Assembly: GCA_029260455.1 (NCBI GenBank)
Contig: JAJDDF010000005.1
Coordinates: 310,001 to 374,000 of the forward strand
Reading direction: 5' to 3'
DNA: 64,000 nt
Origin: Phycisphaerales bacterium
GTDB taxonomy: Bacteria; Planctomycetota; Phycisphaerae; Phycisphaerales; UBA1924
How positions within the stretch are numbered: the stretch's first letter is position 1; every line of letters begins with the position of its first letter. The notes beneath the pieces were generated by a model. The model was not told the DNA's origin and did not search any database. It saw nothing but the letters and a program-made list of their open reading frames with translations. A program made the translations under genes and the position numbers. Of the stretch, positions 18,837-26,331 are shown in pieces.

Positions 18837-18854
18837 CTACTACACCCGTCGTAG
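18837..18854. promoter_or_regulatory. BlaI-type operator palindrome 2
   Basis: Inverted repeat CTACTAC-ACCC-GTCGTAG with one mismatch in the right arm, starting one base after operator 1. The centres are 19 bp apart, about two helical turns, which would place two repressor dimers on roughly the same face of the DNA. Confidence 0.8.
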
Positions 18855-18951
18855 TCCGTCAACCTCTTCTATGGAAAAAGAGGGGGTGAGGTTTCATGTG
18901 CTTGCAGATTTTTGCCAACAACCTTGAGGCGATTCCGAATTGCCCAATGGG

Positions 18952-20613
18952 TCAGCTCACCCGTTCGATTGAGGCAACCGTCACATCGTCATCGAATACA
19001 TCGCCCCCCGCGAAGGTGCGCAGGGCATCAAAGAGGGCCGTTGTGTCCTCACTGGGGGTCTTTGTGTCGCGCAGGACCGCAATGGTGCGATCTACGCCAA
19101 ACTCCTCACCACCGCCATCACGCTGTTCCACGATGCCGTCAGAGACCAGCACTACCCTGTCGCCGGGCGCAAGAGTGATCGTCTCGGCCTGATAGGTCGC
19201 ACCCGGGTCCACGCCCACGAGCAGCCCCCCCTGCCACTTGCGAGTCTCTGGACCGGTTGCCGCACGAACGACCAGGGCATAGCCATGCCCCGCATCCACC
19301 ACACTCAACTGCCCGTCAGCATCAAAAAGGGCAAACCACAACGATGAGAACTCGAGATCAGAGGTGTGCGCACAAATATGGGTGTTCAATTCCGCAACCA
19401 CCTGCGTCGGGTCCGGGGCGGAACTCCGCGACAACGCAGCAGCGACATACGACTGAATCGCTGCCATGATCATCGCGGGGCCAAGGCCCTTCGAGGTGAC
19501 ATCACCAATAAAGACCGCAGTGGCACCGCCAGCCATGGGCGTAATGCCAAACACATCGCCTGCAACAATTCGGCCCGGCTGGGCGTTCATGGCAAATTGA
19601 TATGCCCCGAACGTGCCATGCTCATCGGGCATCATGCGGCGCTGCACCTGCTGGGCGGCGTGCAATTCGCGCATCATTTCCGCCTGGCGACGCTCCAGTG
19701 AACGGCGCGATAGGTTGGCCATCGCAAGGCCGCACAACTTGGCAACCGCAGCCACATACGCAGCGGCGTCGGGTTCGACAGGCTGAGCAGTGTTCGTGAC
19801 ATCGAGATAGAGAAAGGCAACAATTGTCGCGCCAACCTGCACCGGTGCGCACATGGCGCTGCTGACTCCCTGCCCGACGATGCTGACCGCCTGTGCAAGA
19901 TCGGATTCACTTTCCAGTTCGACGAGTTCCCCGTGGCACGCTGCATCAATGAGCGATCGGCTCACAAGAAGTTCTGAACTGCCTTCATCCTGATCCGTGC
20001 CAATGATTTCGATCTGCCCACTAGTATCAACGGTGCGCACAAGCGCTGCGCGTCCGAAACCGGTGCCCTCCCGCAGCATCGGAAGTGCCGTCTTGGCAAG
20101 TTCATTCTCATCATCAACGTCTTGAATTGCCGCCGCGGTCTCCATGAGCAGCATGAGTCGGCGCTGTGCGAGTGAACCAAGCCGTGTCGGTGCGACGACA
20201 TGCACCGAGCGCTGCCGCTGCGCACGATCATCCATCGTTGCCAGCGTGGAATCATGGTTCCCACTTGTGAAGACGCGAAAAATCCATGGACCAATCGCAA
20301 TAGTGTCGCCATGCTCGATCGGTGTGGGAGACGCCTTCTCGATCGCGATGCCGTTGATCAGCGTGCCGTGGCGCGAGCCTTCATCGGTGATCACCCACCG
20401 CCCGCGCGAGGATTCGATCGTGAGATGGCGGCGCGAAACGGCGGCATCGGCGAGTTCGACCGTGCACGCTGTCGAGCGCCCGACCGTCACGGGTTCGCCT
20501 GCGCGAACTTCAATCTCACGAGTTGGCGGCCCGGCAATCGGGTGCAACTGCATGGGCTCGACATAGTGATCGATACCTGATGCCAGTGAATCACTGTTGG
20601 GTCGGGGTTCCAC
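18952..20613 (-). CDS. FHA-GAF-SpoIIE (PP2C-like) serine phosphatase
   Basis: 553 residues. An FHA domain at about 35-112 (VTVGRSTACTVELADAAVSRRH, GSRHGTLING) reads phosphothreonine peptides. A GAF-like domain spans about 140-300. The C-terminal SpoIIE/PP2C phosphatase spans about 335-550, with metal-binding Asp in AGDVFGI and FIGDVTSKGLGPA and the VLVSDGIVEQRD motif. The likely start is GTG 20613 without a clear Shine-Dalgarno; ATG 20553 is the alternative. Proteins of this layout act in partner-switching or kinase-phosphatase signalling. No anti-sigma factor or kinase partner lies alongside, so its target is unknown. Confidence 0.9.
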   Translation of the reverse strand: MEPRPNSDSLASGIDHYVEPMQLHPIAGPPTREIEVRAGEPVTVGRSTACTVELADAAVSRRHLTIESSRGRWVITDEGSRHGTLINGIAIEKASPTPIEHGDTIAIGPWIFRVFTSGNHDSTLATMDDRAQRQRSVHVVAPTRLGSLAQRRLMLLMETAAAIQDVDDENELAKTALPMLREGTGFGRAALVRTVDTSGQIEIIGTDQDEGSSELLVSRSLIDAACHGELVELESESDLAQAVSIVGQGVSSAMCAPVQVGATIVAFLYLDVTNTAQPVEPDAAAYVAAVAKLCGLAMANLSRRSLERRQAEMMRELHAAQQVQRRMMPDEHGTFGAYQFAMNAQPGRIVAGDVFGITPMAGGATAVFIGDVTSKGLGPAMIMAAIQSYVAAALSRSSAPDPTQVVAELNTHICAHTSDLEFSSLWFALFDADGQLSVVDAGHGYALVVRAATGPETRKWQGGLLVGVDPGATYQAETITLAPGDRVVLVSDGIVEQRDGGGEEFGVDRTIAVLRDTKTPSEDTTALFDALRTFAGGDVFDDDVTVASIERVS

Positions 20614-20650
20614 GAGGAGAAGGATACCCGGGCTGGTTCATCTCCGAAAA

Positions 20651-21043
20651 TTAACCCGCAGACCACCAGAGCAGATCGACAAGCAGCACGCTCGCGACAA
20701 TGACAATGATCACACCCGCAATGGCAAACTGGCTTGCGCGCTCCATCGACACACGCGACATTGAGCGCAACCCAACCTTTGGAAATGTGAAATAGATAAA
20801 TCCCTTGATGGCCCATCCCCAGCCGAGCAGGGTGATGATGATCGGCACGCCATGCCATACGTTGTGAAAGCCGATGATCAGCGCACCAACCGGGAAATGG
20901 ATAAAGGCGTTGATGATGCTGCCCGATTCGCCCTTCTCGCGCAGCTCAATAAAGAACTTCGCCCACGCGCGCGGCGCGATGATGTGCGATACACCGACGA
21001 CGAATAGCGAGACAATGAGCATTCTCTGAATCGCGAGTTCCAT
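20651..21043 (-). CDS. Small multi-pass membrane protein of unknown function
   Basis: 130 residues when started at ATG 21043 (MELAIQRML). Hydrophobic segments lie at about 6-25, 42-62, 66-85 and 105-125, suggesting four membrane helices. A conserved-looking motif SHIIAPRAWAKFF follows the first helix. I do not recognise the family. It lies 37 bp upstream of the phosphatase gene on the same strand, so co-transcription is possible. Confidence 0.75.
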   Translation of the reverse strand: MELAIQRMLIVSLFVVGVSHIIAPRAWAKFFIELREKGESGSIINAFIHFPVGALIIGFHNVWHGVPIIITLLGWGWAIKGFIYFTFPKVGLRSMSRVSMERASQFAIAGVIIVIVASVLLVDLLWWSAG

Positions 21044-21116
21044 ACAACTCATTCTATACATGGTGAGCGAGTTGGTTGCACGCCCGTGCCTGCATGGTCT
21101 TCAACGCCAGCGCATG

Positions 21117-21142
21117 AAAACCCCCGGGCAATTGACCCGGGG
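21117..21142 (-). terminator. Rho-independent terminator for the PEP-CTERM gene
   Basis: On the minus strand, a perfect 7-bp GC stem (CCCCGGG / CCCGGGG, loop of 7) is followed at once by G then TTTTC. It lies about 50 bp downstream of the stop of the gene at 21195-21962. Confidence 0.85.
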
Positions 21143-21194
21143 ATGATTTCTGTTTCTCATTTCCAGAGAGAGCAGTGTGAGATGCGCAGTTGTC

Positions 21195-21962
21195 TCAGAG
21201 CGTGCGGCGACGACGGTTCGCACCGAAGACGCCGAACATGCCAAACAGTGCTGCGACACTTGGGGAAGGAATCTGGCCCGTAAGCTGACCTCTGGGGCGC
21301 AATTCCTCTTCATCGCGATCATCGAGCCCGAAGAACTCCGTCTGGACCTGCCCGTTCTCTGCCCATGCAAACTCTGTAGAGATATCCAGTTCAGATGGTG
21401 CAAAGCCCGCGGGTGTTGAGATGAAGAACTCCCAGACCCCGCCGACGCGCGGATTGGTAAACAACCCCGAGATGTTCGAAACATCAGAATCGAAGATCAA
21501 TCCATTGGGGTTGTTGAGGTCGACTTTGAAGTTGATCTCCCCGCTATGCGGATGAACCACGAATCCGTCGGGGGCCGATGTCACCAATCCCGATCCTGCA
21601 GGAAGATGCGCACCGAACGAATAGAGACCAAATGACTGCGCGTTACCAATCATGGTTGCTGCCTGACTGGTCAGCACATCATCATCGGCGAAATGGCCAT
21701 CAGGATCATTTCGAAATGCAGCTGCGGGGTCTGACGAGTCCGTGAATGATGTATTCGATAGACGGAAATGGAACCCTGTCCCTGTGATCGAGGTGCCGTT
21801 CATCGAGAGCCCGGAAAAGGTTCCGAAATCAGCGCTGATCTGGATGGCATCCGGAAAGTTGCCAAGGTTTTCATCGAAGGAAATGCCAGCAGAGGCGGCT
21901 CCAGAAGCGGTAAGAAGTGCTGCGGTACCAATGATAAATGCGTAGCAATGTGCCATGATCAA
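21195..21962 (-). CDS. PEP-CTERM-like exported protein
   Basis: 255 residues. Signal peptide about 1-25 (AALLTASGAASA). The Gly/Phe/Asp-rich beta-type body has no recognised enzyme motif. The C-terminal sorting tail is IPSPSVAALFGMFGVFGANRRRR: Pro motif, hydrophobic helix, Arg cluster, the pattern processed by exosortase-type systems. It is followed by a strong terminator. The upstream region (21963-22448) holds no gene. Function beyond export and anchoring cannot be read. Confidence 0.82.
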   Translation of the reverse strand: MIMAHCYAFIIGTAALLTASGAASAGISFDENLGNFPDAIQISADFGTFSGLSMNGTSITGTGFHFRLSNTSFTDSSDPAAAFRNDPDGHFADDDVLTSQAATMIGNAQSFGLYSFGAHLPAGSGLVTSAPDGFVVHPHSGEINFKVDLNNPNGLIFDSDVSNISGLFTNPRVGGVWEFFISTPAGFAPSELDISTEFAWAENGQVQTEFFGLDDRDEEELRPRGQLTGQIPSPSVAALFGMFGVFGANRRRRTL

Positions 21963-22448
21963 GTATTCCTTTTCTTCAACCTGTGCCGACCAGAGCGCGC
22001 AACCTCACCTATCACCATGGGTGCAGACATTCACCACTCGAGTCGGCTGACTCCCTGACGTGCTTCAATCCCTGTGACCACTCACACTAAAATGCCTGCG
22101 CCAAAACAATGGCGTCACAGACCGATGCGCGAATGGTGGCAGACTCCGTATCTACCTGTGCTTAAATGTTGGCTGGCAACCAATACATGACTCACGCCTG
22201 AAGGGGCAAATGAGCCTCAATGATTGCAGCTTCCCTGTGTCTAACAAGTAAAGCATACCACCAACAGGGAAACACTCAAGCCCAATTTCTGGCTAGCAAC
22301 CAGCGCCGATGCTCTGGCGCGGCAGTGCGCATCATGCAGCCTGATCTGATCATGCGATTCCTGGCGCAGAAAACGCCCCTATGGAGTCCCCATACGGCAC
22401 ACACGCACCAGATAGAGCGCTCTTCAAGCGGCAAGGGATCCGGCTCAA
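21963..22448. other. 486-bp non-coding interval
   Basis: No credible coding frame on either strand. It presumably holds the promoter and leader of the PEP-CTERM gene at 21962. Two related motifs, TTGGCTGGCAACCAA (near 22169-22183) and CTGGCTAGCAACCAG (near 22291-22305), lie about 120 bp apart; each is a partly palindromic site of unknown meaning. No RNA gene was recognised. Confidence 0.55.
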
Positions 22449-23288
22449 TCAGGGTTCCCAGTCGGGCTCACTGCGCTTTGCCGCGGGGTTTGCCCAGTGC
22501 CGACGATCGAGGAGTTCCTTCTCGCTCAGCGGACCAGCGTGACCGTCGAGAAAGCTCACCATGGCGCGCCCTTGGTAGCGCGGGTGCACATACCCGAACT
22601 TTCCAAGCTCGGTCGTCGTCGGCAGCGATTCTTCGAACACACCATCAAGCGGGGGCGGATCAACGTACATGTAGCCGTCGGCGCGCGTGGGCCCAGCAAC
22701 AAAACGCGACGATGCAAACACGATGAGATTCGACGATTGCGAAGCATCACCCAATCGGCGCACATGATAGCGCTGCGCCGTCCAAGCTGGGTTATTCAGG
22801 TTCCCGCCCATATAGCGCCAGTTGATGCCAAACGACGGGAAGATACTGACGTAGTACGGCCACCGCTCCAGCCCTTCTTCTGTCACGATCTCGTGATATC
22901 GATCGAGCAACTCTGCCCGCTCACCGACGTTTGTCGCCCCCTCCCAGCCGAAGTTGAAGTAGGGCGCTAGGCGATACACCCAGCGATGACTCACAGGGTG
23001 GGCAAGCTCATTGCCGAACTCATCTAGGACTCCCTTTACGGGATCCGGTTGCCCCGGCTCCGGATCCGCCAAATACGCCGGCATCAGTTGATCATTGTGC
23101 TCCGCGGCATAGTGCAGGTACGCCTGCCCGAGCGTGCGCGAGGCGACCATCGCCTTGGTGGACTCGGCGGCACCTTTTGCCAAACTCAGTGCGGGAAGAA
23201 GTAATGCGATCAACAGCGAGAGGACCGCGACCACAACCATGAGTTCAACGATTGTGAACGCCTTTGCTATGTGTGTCGCTTTGTGCAT
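22449..23288 (-). CDS. Type II secretion/pilin-like pseudopilin
   Basis: 279 residues from ATG 23288, which has AGAGGA upstream. A short basic leader (MHKATHIAKA) precedes FTIVELMVVVAVLSLLIALLL, the class III signal and transmembrane helix of pseudopilins, with Glu at +5. The -1 residue is Ala rather than the usual Gly. The body ends with VSFLDGHAGPL, a motif seen in many planctomycete pseudopilin-like proteins. It lies 13 bp after the dockerin gene stop, so it is co-transcribed. The prepilin peptidase at 49180 is the probable processing enzyme. Confidence 0.9.
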   Translation of the reverse strand: MHKATHIAKAFTIVELMVVVAVLSLLIALLLPALSLAKGAAESTKAMVASRTLGQAYLHYAAEHNDQLMPAYLADPEPGQPDPVKGVLDEFGNELAHPVSHRWVYRLAPYFNFGWEGATNVGERAELLDRYHEIVTEEGLERWPYYVSIFPSFGINWRYMGGNLNNPAWTAQRYHVRRLGDASQSSNLIVFASSRFVAGPTRADGYMYVDPPPLDGVFEESLPTTTELGKFGYVHPRYQGRAMVSFLDGHAGPLSEKELLDRRHWANPAAKRSEPDWEP

Positions 23289-23301
23289 TGCGTGCTTCCT
23301 C

Positions 23302-24165
23302 TCAGCAGAGAGTGCCAAAGTTGAAGAGGAGAATCTGCAGATCATCGAGATTCACTGCGCCATCACCGTTGAAATCACTATCGGTGAAGGCTGGGACAGT
23401 TGTGCCAAACTGGAACAGCAGGAGTTGAAGGTCGTCCAGATCAACTGCACCCGATCCATCCCCATCGCCCGGGCAGTTCAGCGCGGTGAATGTATCGACA
23501 ATCACGCGGTCGAGGCTCAAGGCAATGTCATTGGCCGAGAAGGCAATCGAATAGGCGGCTGCGTTGCCGGCGACCTCGAACCGATACAGCGTGTCCACCT
23601 GGAAGCCATTGCCCCCGAGGTCAACCCGGTCCAATTCCATGGTCTCCGCTGGGGCGATCGCGCCATCGAGCAGCATGGTCGCGGGCAGGACTTCGTTGCC
23701 CGCCGTGCGAAGCTGGAGCAGGACGGTCGTGTGAAAGGCCGGTCCCATATCGAACCCGTCAAAGTCGACCTGCGGCATGACGATGCCCGTAAACGAGAAG
23801 ATGTTGCCGAAACCGGAGATGAACGATCCGCTGGCCGGATTGGCGTCGAAGACATTGGGCGCGGGGCCGGGAATCACACCACCGATAAATGAGCCAACGT
23901 CAGGCGCGTTGGGCCCGGCCGCGGCGGTGAAGAGGTCCCACTCGGCGTACGTCGTATTCGTGGTAACGCCACGTGTCCATGGGAAGGTGACACCATCCGG
24001 TGCGACAAAAGTCAAGCCGCGCTCGACGGAATGTGGTTCAACAAGCCGTGGTGAGGTGTCTTCCTGAACAAGCGTTGATTGTGCATGTGCAAACAGTGCC
24101 GCGACGAGCGATGCAGCAACAGTTCCGACAGTTCCGACAGTTCCGACAGTTCCGATGCGAATCAT
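23302..24165 (-). CDS. Exported protein with C-terminal dockerin-like domain
   Basis: 287 residues. Start ATG 24165 with AAGGAGG upstream. The signal peptide contains four Gly-Thr-Val repeats directly after MIRI, encoded by a 9-bp tandem repeat, and ends near LFAHAQS. The central part is beta-rich without recognised motifs. The last 60 residues form a Cys-bounded pair of Ca-binding loops, GDGDGSGAVDLDDLQLLLF and SDFNGDGAVNLDDLQILLF, like the end of the protease at 1912-5799. First gene of a two-gene unit with the pseudopilin. Likely surface-anchored; specific role unknown. Confidence 0.85.
   Translation of the reverse strand: MIRIGTVGTVGTVGTVAASLVAALFAHAQSTLVQEDTSPRLVEPHSVERGLTFVAPDGVTFPWTRGVTTNTTYAEWDLFTAAAGPNAPDVGSFIGGVIPGPAPNVFDANPASGSFISGFGNIFSFTGIVMPQVDFDGFDMGPAFHTTVLLQLRTAGNEVLPATMLLDGAIAPAETMELDRVDLGGNGFQVDTLYRFEVAGNAAAYSIAFSANDIALSLDRVIVDTFTALNCPGDGDGSGAVDLDDLQLLLFQFGTTVPAFTDSDFNGDGAVNLDDLQILLFNFGTLC
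24122..24157. repeat. 9-bp tandem repeat inside a signal peptide
   Basis: GTTCCGACA repeated three times plus a fourth copy differing at the last two bases. It encodes (Gly-Thr-Val)x4 on the minus strand at the very start of the dockerin protein. Because the unit is a multiple of three, copy-number change would alter the length of the signal peptide without breaking the frame. Confidence 0.9.
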
Positions 24166-24459
24166 GTTTCCTACCTCCTTGCGAACCGGGCCATTCTTGT
24201 CCTGTCAATTCCTACTTTTTATAATGCAATTCATGTGCCATTATACATGAGATATACGTGCCACAAGCGTGCGCAGGTGAGGCCCAATCCCACGAATAAG
24301 AAAATGGTTGCCTTGGGCGAGTCAATTGTGGTAGAAAATTGCGCGAGTCAACAACCGGGCATGCGAAGCCCTATATTCTGACAGCGATTTCCTAGATTGT
24401 GAAACACCGAAAGGTGCCCCGCCAGAAGCAGGTCGCTCGATTCGACCTATGGGAACAGG
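24166..24459. other. 294-bp non-coding interval with AT-rich putative promoter
   Basis: No coding frame supported. On the minus strand the sequence near 24232-24255 reads TTGTGG, 15 bases, then TATAAT. This is a possible sigma70-type promoter for the dockerin/pseudopilin unit, although the spacing is short. The rest has no recognised element. Confidence 0.4.
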
Positions 24460-24927
24460 CTAAGACTGTTGAGGCACGCCGATGTCCTCGTTCCACAGGT
24501 CCGGGGACTCCTTGATGAACGCTTCCATCATTGCCCGGCACTTTGGGTCATCTGCCAGCACCACCTCAATGCCCGCCTCGGCGAGCCAGTCCTCGCGGCC
24601 CTGAAAAGTCTCCCGCTCGCCGATGATCACACGCCGAATGCGGTGCAACACCGCAGCCCCGGAACACATCGCACAGGGGCTCAGGGTGGTCGCCATGGTC
24701 AGGGTGTGCCAGTCGCGCCGGCGACCCGCATTTCGCATGCAGGCGGTCTCAGCGTGGGCGGTGGTATCACCCGACTGCACGCGGAGATTGTGGCCTTGCG
24801 CGACGATGGTGCCATCAGGCGTTGCCAAGGCGGCCCCAATGGGAATGCCGCCCTCGGAGCGCGATTTCTCGGCCTGGGCGATCGCTGCGTCGAGTAACTG
24901 CCGGTCAATATCAGGTAGATGTGTCAT
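24460..24927 (-). CDS. Cytosine deaminase, fungal Fcy1-like zinc deaminase
   Basis: 155 residues of the cytidine/deoxycytidylate deaminase fold: His58-Ala-Glu60 and PCAMC with Cys85 and Cys88 as zinc ligands. The ending ESPDLWNEDIG and the segments EGGIPIGAAL and RGHN-like GHNLR resemble the yeast cytosine deaminase rather than tRNA adenosine deaminase (TadA) or guanine deaminase. It would convert cytosine to uracil plus ammonia. It is divergent from the dihydropyrimidine dehydrogenase gene (54 bp between starts) at the head of a uracil-degradation island, which supports the substrate call. Guanine or another nucleobase remains possible. Confidence 0.82.
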   Translation of the reverse strand: MTHLPDIDRQLLDAAIAQAEKSRSEGGIPIGAALATPDGTIVAQGHNLRVQSGDTTAHAETACMRNAGRRRDWHTLTMATTLSPCAMCSGAAVLHRIRRVIIGERETFQGREDWLAEAGIEVVLADDPKCRAMMEAFIKESPDLWNEDIGVPQQS

Positions 24928-24981
24928 TGGTCCCCCGCTTCCTCTACAGTATCACGTCCACTTCCGCGGAAAGGGCTTCCT

Positions 24982-26160
24982 ATGGCAGATCTCAGCGTCA
25001 CCGTCAACGGCCTCAAAATGCCAAACCCCTTCGTGATCGGCTCGGGGCCCCCCGGCACCAATGCCAATGTCATCGGCAAGGCCTTTGACGAAAACTGGGG
25101 CGCGGTGATCGCCAAGACCGTTTCCCTTGATGCCTCGAAGGTTACCAACGTCGCCCCCCGGTATGCCCGCATGCGCGCACTCGAGGGACGCGAGGTTATT
25201 GGCTGGCAGAATATCGAGCTCATCTCCGATCGCCCCTTTGAGGTCTGGGAAGATGAGTTCAAGAAGATCAAGGACAAATATCCCGACCGCATTCTCATCG
25301 CCTCGATCATGGAGGAGTTCAATAAGGATGCGTGGACCGAGCTTGTTGAGCGCAGTGAAGCGTGCGGCGTCGATGCATTCGAACTCAATTTCTCCTGCCC
25401 GCATGGCTTGCCCGAACGCAAGATGGGTGCCGCGATGGGGCAGGATCCTGACATTTTGCGCGAGGTGTGCGGCTGGGTGAATGCAGTTGCAACCACGCCG
25501 GTCTGGGCAAAGATGACGCCCAACATCACGCACATTGTTGATCCCGCGCGCGCGGCGCTCGAGGCCGGGTGCGAAGGCATTGCCGCGATCAATACGATTT
25601 TGAGTGTTATGGGCGTGAATCTTGACACCTTACGCCCGGAGCCGACGGTTGAAGGCTACTCGGTGCCGGGCGGCTATTCCTGCAAAGCGGTGCGTCCGAT
25701 TGCGCTGCGCATGGTGATGGAACTAGCGACCATGATGTTTGGCGGCGGAAGTGGCGCACCAATTTCTGAAAATGGCTCGCTGCCCATCAAAGGTGAATAC
25801 CTCGATCGCACCTTGTCAGCAATCGGCGGTGTAGAAACGGGCGAAGACGCAGCCCAGTTCATTCTGCTTGGCGCGCACACGGTGCAGGTGTGCACGGGCG
25901 TGATGGTGCATGGGTACAAACTCGCGGGCACCCTGTGCGAACAGCTCAATGCGTTTATGGACAAGAAGGGCTTTGCAACAATCGAGGAGTTTCGCGGGCA
26001 TTCGCTGCAGTATTTTGCAACGCACGCGGGGCTTGTCGAGCGACAACGTGCTGTGAAAGCTGCGGAAAAGGCCGCCAAAGCGGGCATGGTGACCAAAGAC
26101 ACTGCGTGGGAAGGTGATAAGTTCGTCGAGCAGTCCGACAAGCTTGTGTCGAACCAGTGA
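24982..26160 (+). CDS. preA: Dihydropyrimidine dehydrogenase FMN subunit (PreA-like), lacking the ferredoxin domain
   Basis: 392 residues from ATG 24982. The TIM-barrel domain carries ELNFSCPHG with catalytic Cys139, followed by GxxMGQDPDIL, and KMTPNITHI, NTILSVMG and SGxAIRPIALR-like YSCKAVRPIALRMV, all typical of the uracil-reducing domain. E. coli PreA and animal DPD end in two 4Fe-4S clusters. Here the C-terminus is a short charged helix with no CxxCxxC pattern. It would reduce uracil and thymine to the 5,6-dihydro forms, but the electron donor (PreT or another) is not in the window. Only this gene of the island reads forward. Confidence 0.85.
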   Translation: MADLSVTVNGLKMPNPFVIGSGPPGTNANVIGKAFDENWGAVIAKTVSLDASKVTNVAPRYARMRALEGREVIGWQNIELISDRPFEVWEDEFKKIKDKYPDRILIASIMEEFNKDAWTELVERSEACGVDAFELNFSCPHGLPERKMGAAMGQDPDILREVCGWVNAVATTPVWAKMTPNITHIVDPARAALEAGCEGIAAINTILSVMGVNLDTLRPEPTVEGYSVPGGYSCKAVRPIALRMVMELATMMFGGGSGAPISENGSLPIKGEYLDRTLSAIGGVETGEDAAQFILLGAHTVQVCTGVMVHGYKLAGTLCEQLNAFMDKKGFATIEEFRGHSLQYFATHAGLVERQRAVKAAEKAAKAGMVTKDTAWEGDKFVEQSDKLVSNQ

Positions 26161-26161
26161 T

Positions 26162-26290
26162 GGGTGGCCCGACTTGCTTGTCAAGCCGGGTTTGCCAGGT
26201 ACTTCCTCCGGGTGGCCCGGCTTGCTTGTCAAGCCGGGTTTGCTAGGTACTTCCTCCGGGTGGCCCGGCTTGCTTGTCAAGCCGGGTTTG
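26162..26290. repeat. Tandem 48-bp repeat, each with a 9-bp-stem hairpin
   Basis: Two full copies (26162-26209, 26210-26257) and a 33-bp partial copy (26258-26290) of a 48-bp unit, nearly identical. Each unit contains CCCGGCTTG-CTTGT-CAAGCCGGG, a perfect hairpin in copies 2 and 3 and one mismatch in copy 1. The block fills the gap between the convergent preA and dihydropyrimidinase genes, so it may work as a two-way terminator array or a REP-like protein-binding repeat. Confidence 0.9.
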
Positions 26291-26331
26291 TCCAGACCGC
26301 GCGATTCGGCGGCACTCATCGCCCGCGTCAA

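Noticed and set aside
26162-26290. CRISPR array
   Set aside because: Repeats are directly adjacent units without unique spacers, so this is a tandem hairpin repeat.
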